Positions 5,370 to 12,058 of a DNA stretch of 14,991 nucleotides are shown piece after piece. Position 1 is the stretch's first letter; every line of letters begins with the position of its first letter. The translations under genes and the position numbers were made by a program. A model generated the notes under the pieces. The model ran no database searches. It was not told where the DNA came from and saw nothing but the letters and a program-made list of their open reading frames with translations. Origin of the DNA: CAYRFE01 sp964539615 (lineage in GTDB: Bacteria; Macinerneyibacteriota; Macinerneyibacteria; Macinerneyibacteriales; CAYRFE01); assembly GCA_964539615.1 (NCBI GenBank), contig CAZIJP010000064.1:1-14991 (forward strand), given 5' to 3'.

Positions 5370-6377
5370 ATGAAAATATTTACAGGATTTATGGCCATCA
5401 TGTTTTGTATTGTATCCGTATCAGCACAAAAACTGACCCTAACTACTAAGAACGTAGCTCCGGGAGCGACGATCACCGTTCAATTCACGGCACCGGCTTC
5501 ATACGGCGGGGATGCATGGGTAGGTATCATTCCTTCGTCAGCTCCGCACGGCAGCGAAGCCCAGAACGACGGTGTGGATATATCTTATCAATACTTGGAA
5601 AAACGTACATCCGGTACGCTCACATTCACAGCTCCTGATAAACAAGGCAGTTATGATTTTCGTATGCATGATACCGACAACAACGGCCGCGAGGTAGCTT
5701 CGGTGTCATTCACTGTCGGGACTGTTACCGTGACCAACAGCTCCGTGTCATTAACACTGCCCAAGAAATCCTACAAACCCGGCGAAACTATTTCCTTGCA
5801 GTTTACGGCTTCATCAGCGTTTCCCGGTGATGCGTGGGTAGGTATTATTCCGTCATCGATTCAGCACGGCAGCGAGGATGTGAATGATCAAAATGATATC
5901 ACATATCAGTATCTCGAGAAACGCACATCCGGCACGCTTACTTTTGCAGCGCCAGATAAAGCAGGCAATTACGATTTTCGTATGCATGATACCGATAACA
6001 ACGGTAAAGAAGTGAGTTCCGTTACGTTCACAGTGGGCTCAGGCAACGATGGGCAGTCCGGTAGTTTTTCATTCGGTACATCATCAATGAGTTTGAACAA
6101 GACGGCATTTGAGCCCGGGGAAAAGATCGTTGTAACGTTCACTGCGCCGTCTTCATTTGCTTCCAGCGCATGGATCGGGATAATCCCGTCAAATATAACG
6201 CACGGGAGTGAAGCGGAAAACGATAAATATGATCTGACCTATCAATACCTGGAAAAGAAGACATCAGGCACGTTGACATTCATTGCACCGACTGCTGCCG
6301 GCAATTATGATTTGCGCATGAATGACAATGATGATAGCGGTAAAGAGATCGGATCGGTAACATTTACGGTACGTTAA
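5370..6377 (+). CDS. Secreted protein of three tandem beta-sandwich-like repeats, function unknown
   Basis: The 335-residue product starts with a signal peptide (MKIFTGFMAIMFCIVSVSA, cleavage about residue 19-20) and is otherwise three copies of a roughly 97-residue module at about 21-117, 127-223 and 239-335. Each copy contains, in order, a PG turn, AW(V/I)GIIPS, HGSE, YQYLEK, TSGTLTF-AP, G-YD(F/L)RM, an acidic D-x-D-x-x-G-x-E segment and a closing FTV strand. The pattern WVGI, YQYL, SGTLTF and YDFRM reminds me of the SKICH-like 'DWIGLY' beta-sandwich modules attached to some secreted phosphoesterases, but that is recall, not a search result. There is no catalytic domain, transmembrane helix, lipobox or sorting signal. 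The start at 5370 follows GGAGG; an earlier in-frame TTG at 5316 is the -35 box. It could be a ligand-binding, adhesive or matrix protein. Confidence 0.8.
   Translation: MKIFTGFMAIMFCIVSVSAQKLTLTTKNVAPGATITVQFTAPASYGGDAWVGIIPSSAPHGSEAQNDGVDISYQYLEKRTSGTLTFTAPDKQGSYDFRMHDTDNNGREVASVSFTVGTVTVTNSSVSLTLPKKSYKPGETISLQFTASSAFPGDAWVGIIPSSIQHGSEDVNDQNDITYQYLEKRTSGTLTFAAPDKAGNYDFRMHDTDNNGKEVSSVTFTVGSGNDGQSGSFSFGTSSMSLNKTAFEPGEKIVVTFTAPSSFASSAWIGIIPSNITHGSEAENDKYDLTYQYLEKKTSGTLTFIAPTAAGNYDLRMNDNDDSGKEIGSVTFTVR
5430..6374 (+). repeat. Three in-frame repeats inside the secreted protein gene
   Basis: Units lie at about 5430-5720, 5748-6038 and 6084-6374; spacing between equivalent Trp codons is 106 and 112 codons. 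Units 1 and 2 are close even at the DNA level: 5655-5677 and 5973-5995 are identical over 23 bases. Unit 3 is more diverged in both DNA and protein, so units 1 and 2 probably arose by a later duplication or were homogenised. Confidence 0.85.
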
Positions 6378-6400
6378 CAGAGAGAGTTTAAGTATTTCAC

Positions 6401-6427
6401 AAGGGCGTTATAAAAGCGCCCTTTTTT
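6401..6427 (+). terminator. Intrinsic terminator after the secreted protein gene
   Basis: AAGGGCG (6401-6407) pairs with CGCCCTT around a 9-base AT-rich loop and runs directly into a run of six T. It lies 23 bases after the stop codon and separates this gene from the nrdJ transcript. Confidence 0.85.
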
Positions 6428-6602
6428 ACAGACGGATAATGTGGAATTAATTCAGTTCATTTTTTTATACGTTATTTAATTACTAACAATTAACTCGTTG
6501 CCTATTTAACGATTACGGCAGGCGTCGTAAATATGCTTGCAAATAGTTGTGTAATATATATACCATGCTGTGAGTAATGGTGTTTTTTATCTGATTTCAT
6601 CC
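6428..6602. other. AT-rich intergenic stretch upstream of nrdJ
   Basis: No gene is visible in this part of the 283-base gap between the terminator and the nrdJ start. It holds small inverted repeats such as TTAATT/AATTAA (6476-6481 and 6488-6493) and a weak hairpin followed by six T (ACCAT 6562-6566, ATGGT 6577-6581, T-run 6583-6588). The latter could be a minor terminator for a short transcript, but the 5-bp stem with a 10-base loop is poor. No convincing riboswitch or NrdR box was found. Confidence 0.4.
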
Positions 6603-6631
6603 TTGATTTGAAGGGGTGATTCCGTTATACT
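6603..6631 (+). promoter_or_regulatory. Promoter of the nrdJ-pyrE-glf-wecB operon
   Basis: TTGATT (6603-6608) and TATACT (6626-6631) are 17 bases apart. The predicted start of transcription near 6638 gives a leader of about 70 bases before the nrdJ ATG. Confidence 0.65.
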
Positions 6632-6710
6632 CCAAAAGGCGAATTAAGCGATGGGGGTATCATTTACGTGTATCAAGTATCTGAATATCAGGCAAAAAAA
6701 GAGGTGTATA

Positions 6711-8990
6711 ATGACAAAGGGAACAAAATTGACCCAGAATTCAATAACAGTATTGGAACGTCGTTATTTACGTAAAGACGAGCATGGTAACCTTTCGGAA
6801 ACTCCGGAGCAGTTGTTCAAGCGTGTAGCTGACAATATTGCAAAGGCGGATCTGTTGTATGATAAAAATGCAGATGTTAAAAAAACTGCTCAAAAATTCT
6901 ATGAGCTTATGACATCTCTTTCTTTTTTACCCAATTCACCGACACTTATGAATGCAGGCACGGATATTCAACAACTTTCCGCATGTTTCGTCCTTCCCAT
7001 TGAAGATACGATGGAAGGGATATTTGAAGCTATAAAGAATACGGCGATCATCCACAAGACAGGCGGCGGGACCGGGTTCTCGTTTTCGAGGCTTCGCCCG
7101 AAGAACGACATGGTAAAATCCACAAAGGGAGTATCATCAGGTCCGATGTCGTTCATGCAGGTATTCGATACGGCCACCGAAGCTGTCAAGCAGGGTGGAA
7201 AAAGACGCGGGGCCAATATGGGTATTCTTCGTGTCGATCATCCGGATATACTTGAATTCATTACGTATAAGACCGATATGACCAAGCTTACCAATTTCAA
7301 TGTTTCCGTAGCGATCACCGAAGAGTTCATGCAGGCGGTATTTGAGGATGGCGAGTATAATCTTTATAATCCCCGTAATAAGAAAAAAGCAGGCACGCTC
7401 AATGCACGGGCCGTGTTCGATCTCATTGTAAACAGCGCATGGAAAAGCGGTGAGCCGGGCATTATTTTCATTGACCGAATGAACGAGTATAATCCTACCC
7501 CGAAGCTGGGCGAATACGAGAGCACTAATCCGTGCGGTGAACAGGTACTGTTGCCATATGAGTCGTGCAACCTCGGTTCGGTGAATCTATTGGCCATGCT
7601 GAAAGACGGATCCATTGATTATGACAAATTGCGTGAGACCGTTCATGCGTCCGTTCATTTTCTCGACAATGTTATTGATATGAACAAATTCCCGCTTAAG
7701 CAAATAGAAGAGATCACAAAGGGCAATCGCAAGATCGGACTCGGCGTGATGGGATGGGCAGACATGCTTCTCGAATTGCACATTCCGTATGAATCACCGG
7801 AGGCATTTGAATTGGCAGAAAAGGTCATGGGTTTTGTAAATGACGAAAGTAAGAAAATGTCTGCAAAGCTTGCTGAAGAACGCGGTGTGTTCCCCAATTG
7901 GGAGATGAGCATCTATAAAGACCGCGGCCAGAAAATACGTAACGCCACCACAACGACCATAGCGCCAACCGGAACGATCTCTATGATCGCCGGGGTGTCC
8001 AGCGGTATCGAACCCTTGTTTGCCATTGCTTTCACCCGCACGGTCATGGACAATGACAAACTTATTGAGGTCAATCCGTTGTTTGAAAAAGCGTTGAAAG
8101 CAAAAGCGGTTTACTCGAAAAAGATCATTGAGAAAGTATCCGAGCACGGCAGCGTACGCGACATTGAAGAGGTGCCGGCCGATATTCGTGCATATTTTGT
8201 GACCAGCCACGACATCACTCCCGTGGGCCATATTCGTATGCAGGCGGCATTTCAAAAACATACCGATAACGCCGTATCGAAGACGATCAATTTTTCGAAT
8301 TCCGCCACAGTCGATGAAGTTCGCGAATCGTATATTCTTGCCTATCACGAAAAAGTAAAAGGTTTGACCATATACCGCGACGGAAGCCGCGATGCTCAAG
8401 TGCTCACACTTGGCACGACCGAGAAAAAACAAGATGCAGGTCAGCCGCATACACAGGAGCTTAAGCCCCGTTCACGTCCTGAGGTTGTATGGGGTACGAC
8501 CGAAAAGATCGCGACGGGATGCGGCAATCTCTTTGTTACCGTCAACGAGGATGAGGATGGGTTATTTGAGGTTTTTGCTCGTCTCGGTAAAACAGGCGGG
8601 TGCGCGGCATCGCAGACCGAGGCTATCAGTCGGTTGGTCTCTTTAGCGCTTCGTTCCGGTGTTGATCCTCATGAAGTGAAGGCGCAGCTCAAGGGTATTC
8701 GTTGCCAATCGCCGATGTGGCAGAAGGGCGAGTTGATCCTGTCTTGTCCGGACGCAATCGGCAGGGCGATAGACAGTTATATAAACAGAAAATCCGCAAT
8801 GCCGGAAGTTACCCGCGAAACGAAACAAGATGTTAAATACGAAGCAAAACCGACAGATATAGTTGCAGCTCCTCAAAAGCATAATACGGAAGCAGGCGGA
8901 TTGGACGTTTGTCCGGATTGCGGAAGTTCGCTGGCCTATGAAGAAGGTTGCCTGAAATGTTATTCGTGCGGTTATTCGAAATGCAGTTAA
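6711..8990 (+). CDS. nrdJ: Adenosylcobalamin-dependent (class II) ribonucleoside-diphosphate reductase
   Basis: The enzyme reduces ribonucleotides to deoxyribonucleotides with a B12-derived thiyl radical and does not need oxygen. The 759-residue protein shows the RNR alpha fold: NSPTLMNAG (75-83), LSACF with Cys92, HKTGGGTGFSFS (115-126), STNPCGEQ with thiyl Cys275 plus Asn273 and Glu277, and Cys286, which with Cys92 forms the reducible pair. APTGTIS (418-424) is the phosphate-binding loop. A TSCPD domain spans about 590-690 and a zinc-ribbon-like tail has Cys734, 737, 747, 750, 753 and 758, typical of long class II enzymes. There is no N-terminal ATP-cone. The ATG at 6711 was chosen because AGAGGTG precedes it at 6700-6706; an upstream in-frame ATG at 6651 has no ribosome site. 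It heads an operon with pyrE, 15 bases downstream. Need for B12 uptake or synthesis is implied. Confidence 0.96.
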   Translation: MTKGTKLTQNSITVLERRYLRKDEHGNLSETPEQLFKRVADNIAKADLLYDKNADVKKTAQKFYELMTSLSFLPNSPTLMNAGTDIQQLSACFVLPIEDTMEGIFEAIKNTAIIHKTGGGTGFSFSRLRPKNDMVKSTKGVSSGPMSFMQVFDTATEAVKQGGKRRGANMGILRVDHPDILEFITYKTDMTKLTNFNVSVAITEEFMQAVFEDGEYNLYNPRNKKKAGTLNARAVFDLIVNSAWKSGEPGIIFIDRMNEYNPTPKLGEYESTNPCGEQVLLPYESCNLGSVNLLAMLKDGSIDYDKLRETVHASVHFLDNVIDMNKFPLKQIEEITKGNRKIGLGVMGWADMLLELHIPYESPEAFELAEKVMGFVNDESKKMSAKLAEERGVFPNWEMSIYKDRGQKIRNATTTTIAPTGTISMIAGVSSGIEPLFAIAFTRTVMDNDKLIEVNPLFEKALKAKAVYSKKIIEKVSEHGSVRDIEEVPADIRAYFVTSHDITPVGHIRMQAAFQKHTDNAVSKTINFSNSATVDEVRESYILAYHEKVKGLTIYRDGSRDAQVLTLGTTEKKQDAGQPHTQELKPRSRPEVVWGTTEKIATGCGNLFVTVNEDEDGLFEVFARLGKTGGCAASQTEAISRLVSLALRSGVDPHEVKAQLKGIRCQSPMWQKGELILSCPDAIGRAIDSYINRKSAMPEVTRETKQDVKYEAKPTDIVAAPQKHNTEAGGLDVCPDCGSSLAYEEGCLKCYSCGYSKCS

Positions 8991-9005
8991 TTAACGGGAG
9001 GATAT

Positions 9006-9677
9006 ATGTCGTATAAAAAAGATTTTATCGAGTTCATGCTTTCTTCTGATGTGTTGATGTTCGGTGATTTTACCACAAAGAGCGGACGCAAGACGCCGTT
9101 CTTTATCAATACCGGTAAATATAAGACCGGAGAGCAGATCCGCAAGCTCGGAGAATTCTATGCACAGGCCATTGAGGAACATTTGCACGGCAAGTATGAC
9201 GCGTTGTACGGACCTGCTTACAAAGGCATTCCGCTTGTAGTGACGGCAGCATCGGCACTGAGCGCACATCACAACGTGAATACCGAGTTCTGTTTCAATC
9301 GTAAAGAAGCGAAGGACCACGGTGAGGGCGGCGTTGTTATCGGCCACACATTGAAAGATAACGATAAGGTCATTATCATTGAAGATGTCATGACGGCAGG
9401 CACTTCTATTCAGGAAAGTGTTCCGCTGTTAAAAGCACAGGCGAATGTGTCCATCACCGGTATAGTCATATCCGTCGACCGTATGGAACGCGGGAAGACC
9501 GAGAAGAGCGCTCAGCATGAGGTATTTGAACAATTCGGCATCAAGACATTTGCCATAGTTACTATGAAGGAGATAATTGAAACATTGCATAATAAGCCGC
9601 TTAATGGTAAGGTATATATTGATGATGCCATGAAAGCGCGTATCGATGACTATTACGCTCAATACGGTGCAAAATAA
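9006..9677 (+). CDS. pyrE: Orotate phosphoribosyltransferase
   Basis: PyrE joins orotate to PRPP to give OMP, the fifth step of UMP synthesis. The 223-residue protein has the family landmarks: an N-terminal hood with TTKSGRKTPFFINTG (23-37), the GPAYKGIPL segment (69-77), the flexible catalytic loop FNRKEAKDHGEGG (97-109) and the PRPP-binding motif IIIEDVMTAGTS (123-134). Length is normal for the longer bacterial form. The ATG follows GGGAGG at 8996-9001 and starts 15 bases after nrdJ, giving a nucleotide-metabolism pair. The rest of the pyrimidine pathway is not in the window, and no attenuator-like hairpin or uracil-type leader was seen in front of the gene. Confidence 0.95.
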   Translation: MSYKKDFIEFMLSSDVLMFGDFTTKSGRKTPFFINTGKYKTGEQIRKLGEFYAQAIEEHLHGKYDALYGPAYKGIPLVVTAASALSAHHNVNTEFCFNRKEAKDHGEGGVVIGHTLKDNDKVIIIEDVMTAGTSIQESVPLLKAQANVSITGIVISVDRMERGKTEKSAQHEVFEQFGIKTFAIVTMKEIIETLHNKPLNGKVYIDDAMKARIDDYYAQYGAK

Positions 9678-9697
9678 CCGATGAAAGAGAGGGCGGC

Positions 9698-10843
9698 ATG
9701 TTTGATCATGTAATTGTAGGCGGTGGTGTGGCCGGCTGTATCTGTGCCGAGCGCTTGGCCGATAAGGGTAAAACGGTTCTCATTATTGAACGCCGCAACC
9801 ATATCGGCGGTAATGCCTATGATTATTATGACCGCAACGGAATCCTTGTACACAAATACGGCCCTCATATTTTTCATACTGCAAATAAAGCGCTGTTTGA
9901 ATATCTTTCAAAATTCACCGAGTGGCATCTGTATCAGCATAAAGTGCTGGCTGTGGTTGAAGACAAGCTTGTGCCGGTCCCGTTCAACCTCAACAGCCTT
10001 CACGCGCTGTATTCCGAGCAGATGGCCAATAAGCTTGAAAACATTTTATTGAAACAATTCAATTATACGCAGGAGATCCCTATCCTCGATCTTATCCAGA
10101 GCGATAAGACGGAATTGAAATTCCTTGCAAAGTTCATTTATCAGAATATTTTCTACAATTATACTGTCAAACAATGGGGGCTTCGCCCCGACGAACTGGA
10201 CAAATCCGTAACGGCGCGTGTGCCGGTTGTTATTTCCCGTGACGACCGTTATTTTCATGATGCGTATCAGGCGATGCCGTTGGAAGGTTATTCTCCGATG
10301 TTTGAGAAAATGCTGAACAATCGAAAAATAAAAATATTGCTGAACACCGACTATAAAGAGGTCATGCAGTTCAACGGTGGGAACGTGACGCTGTTTGATA
10401 AAGAATATTCCGGCGATGTGATCTATACCGGCCAGATCGACCATTTGTTCGATTACCGCGAAGGAGAACTGCCGTACAGAAGCTTGCGTTTTGAATTTGA
10501 AAGTGTGCATCAGGAATATACGCAACCGGTCGGTACCGTGAATTATCCCAACAATTATACCTTTACCCGTATCACCGAGTTCAAACATATCACCGGTCAG
10601 AAGGCGCCGTATACAACGATCGTGTATGAGCACCCGATGGAACACACAAAGACGACCGAACCGTATTACCCGATCCCGCGTCCGGAAAATAAAGCGTTGT
10701 ATGAAAAATATGCCGATGAAGCGAAGAAGATCAAAAAACTCCACCTGATCGGCAGATTGGCTGAATATAAATATTACAATATGACACAGGTAATGGAAAA
10801 AGCGCTTGAATTGACCGACCACCTGTTACAGAAAAAGAGATGA
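9698..10843 (+). CDS. glf: UDP-galactopyranose mutase
   Basis: Glf is a cytoplasmic flavoenzyme that converts UDP-galactopyranose to UDP-galactofuranose, the donor for galactofuranose in surface polysaccharide. The 381-residue protein begins with the FAD-binding motif IVGGGVAGCICAERL (residues 6-20) and ERRNHIGGNAYDYYD. Family marks follow: HKYGPHIFHT (52-61), PVPFNLNSL (93-101), NYTVKQWG with the substrate-stacking Trp160, and the C-terminal FAD contact GRLAEYKYYNM (352-362). Its length fits the bacterial form. GAGAGGG at 9687-9693 is the ribosome site, and the gene is 20 bases after pyrE. No galactofuranosyltransferase lies in the window, so the polymer is unknown. It is followed closely by an epimerase gene, and the two form a small nucleotide-sugar block in what is otherwise a nucleotide operon. 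Confidence 0.95.
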   Translation: MFDHVIVGGGVAGCICAERLADKGKTVLIIERRNHIGGNAYDYYDRNGILVHKYGPHIFHTANKALFEYLSKFTEWHLYQHKVLAVVEDKLVPVPFNLNSLHALYSEQMANKLENILLKQFNYTQEIPILDLIQSDKTELKFLAKFIYQNIFYNYTVKQWGLRPDELDKSVTARVPVVISRDDRYFHDAYQAMPLEGYSPMFEKMLNNRKIKILLNTDYKEVMQFNGGNVTLFDKEYSGDVIYTGQIDHLFDYREGELPYRSLRFEFESVHQEYTQPVGTVNYPNNYTFTRITEFKHITGQKAPYTTIVYEHPMEHTKTTEPYYPIPRPENKALYEKYADEAKKIKKLHLIGRLAEYKYYNMTQVMEKALELTDHLLQKKR

Positions 10844-10849
10844 TCGTTG

Positions 10850-11953
10850 ATGAAATTATTGACCGTTGTCGGTGCTCGGCCGCAGTTCATCAAACTTGCG
10901 CCGTTGTGCCGTTATCTGAAAGAGCATCATCCGTCCGTAGAACATACAATAATTCATACCGGCCAGCATTACGACAACAATATGTCGGAGGTTTTTTTCG
11001 ACGAGCTTGATATCCCGCATCCGAATTTTAATCTCGGGGTTGGGTCCGGCTCTCACGGCAAGCAGACCGGGGAGATGCTTATTCAGATCGAAGATGTACT
11101 GCTGCAGAAAAAACCGGATTTTCTGATTGTTTACGGCGACACCAATTCCACAGCAGCCGGTGCCTTTGCCGCGTCAAAGTTACATATTCCCGTGGTTCAT
11201 ATTGAAGCCGGATTGCGTAGTTTTAATATGATGATGCCGGAAGAGCAAAACCGTATAATTACCGATCACTTGGCGAGTTATCTGTTTTGTCCGACCGATA
11301 CAGCCGTTGCTAATTTGAAGAACGAAGGGCTCTACAACGGCAAACCTTCAAAACTTACAGGCTACGGACTAGTAGTGGATAATGTCGGCGATGTGATGTA
11401 TGACGCCGTTTTGACCAGCGCCGGATTAGCTGAGAAAAAATCAATGATACTCAATAAGCTCGATCTGGGTGTGAAATCCTATACGCTTGCCACCATTCAC
11501 CGTGCCGAGAATACCGATCAGCCGGCACGTTTGAAAGTCATATTTGATGCGTTCGGCAAACTCGACATGCCGGTAGTTTTACCGCTGCATCCCCGTACAA
11601 AACGGTATCTTGAACAATACTCAATTCATCCGTCCGGAAATATCCGCATCATCGAACCGGTCGGGTATCTTGATATGATCCTTCTTGAAAAACATGCGCA
11701 GGTCATCATGACCGATTCCGGCGGTGTACAGAAAGAAGCCTATTTCATGCGTACGCCGTGTATTACTTTACGTGATGAGACCGAATGGGTGGAAACGGTC
11801 GACAGCGGATGGAATATCCTCGTTTCTGATTTGCATTCGATCCCTGCAGCAGTTGACACGCTTAATTTGATCGATTTTTCCGTAAAAGAACAAATGCCTT
11901 TATTCGGCGACGGCAACAGTACAGAACGGATCATAACGCATTTATTACAGTGA
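10850..11953 (+). CDS. wecB: Non-hydrolysing UDP-N-acetylglucosamine 2-epimerase family
   Basis: The family interconverts UDP-GlcNAc and UDP-ManNAc, or in WbpI-type relatives acts on a diacetamido-uronic acid sugar. The 367-residue protein opens with VVGARPQFIKLAPL. It keeps the acidic and basic residues of the active site: Asp97 in YGDTNS, Glu119 in HIEAGLRS, Glu131-Glu132 in PEEQNR, and His218 in HRAENTD. TDSGGVQKEA (288-297) binds the UDP. The region that usually reads TGN-T-ID is VGDVMYD (179-185), and the late LRDETEWVET (307-316) also occurs in relatives with other substrates, so ManNAc formation is likely but not certain. A TTG three bases upstream of the ATG is an alternative start. 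It starts six bases after the glf stop with a weak GAGATGA ribosome site and ends the operon; no terminator is evident. Confidence 0.88.
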   Translation: MKLLTVVGARPQFIKLAPLCRYLKEHHPSVEHTIIHTGQHYDNNMSEVFFDELDIPHPNFNLGVGSGSHGKQTGEMLIQIEDVLLQKKPDFLIVYGDTNSTAAGAFAASKLHIPVVHIEAGLRSFNMMMPEEQNRIITDHLASYLFCPTDTAVANLKNEGLYNGKPSKLTGYGLVVDNVGDVMYDAVLTSAGLAEKKSMILNKLDLGVKSYTLATIHRAENTDQPARLKVIFDAFGKLDMPVVLPLHPRTKRYLEQYSIHPSGNIRIIEPVGYLDMILLEKHAQVIMTDSGGVQKEAYFMRTPCITLRDETEWVETVDSGWNILVSDLHSIPAAVDTLNLIDFSVKEQMPLFGDGNSTERIITHLLQ

Positions 11954-11997
11954 CTTGTTTTTCGTGAAACGAAATTGTCTGATGTGCGTATAAAAGA

Positions 11998-12026
11998 TTG
12001 ACAGGAGGAGATTGTTGCGGTATTTT
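11998..12026 (+). promoter_or_regulatory. Promoter of tldD-pmbA
   Basis: TTGACA (11998-12003) and TATTTT (12021-12026) are 17 bases apart, with transcription expected near 12033 and an AAGGGG ribosome site (12046-12051) ahead of tldD. The spacer also contains an AGGAGG followed by TTG codons, which could instead serve a short reading frame on a read-through transcript. Confidence 0.55.
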
Positions 12027-12058
12027 TATTTAGCAAAGCGAAATAAAGGGGTGAGCGT

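Noticed and set aside
6428..6710. Cobalamin riboswitch or NrdR boxes upstream of nrdJ
   Set aside because: No B12-box-like segment or multi-stem core was seen. The TGTGTAATATATATAC stretch near 6548-6563 has its half-sites in the wrong orientation for the NrdR consensus (ACAC...GTGT).
6651..6710. Longer N-terminus of nrdJ from an upstream in-frame ATG
   Set aside because: There is no ribosome site before 6651 and the extra 20 residues do not resemble the family; AGAGGTG sits properly before the ATG at 6711.
7794..8450. A 218-codon open frame on the minus strand within nrdJ
   Set aside because: It is antisense to conserved ribonucleotide reductase sequence, has no promoter or ribosome site and resembles no family I know.
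10046..10822. A 258-codon open frame on the minus strand within glf
   Set aside because: It is a shadow of the glf coding frame; glf has clear family motifs throughout and the antisense product shows no recognisable domain or ribosome site.
11960..11974. Terminator after wecB (TTTCGT-GAA-ACGAAA)
   Set aside because: The six-base stem is weak and no T-run follows in the plus direction.
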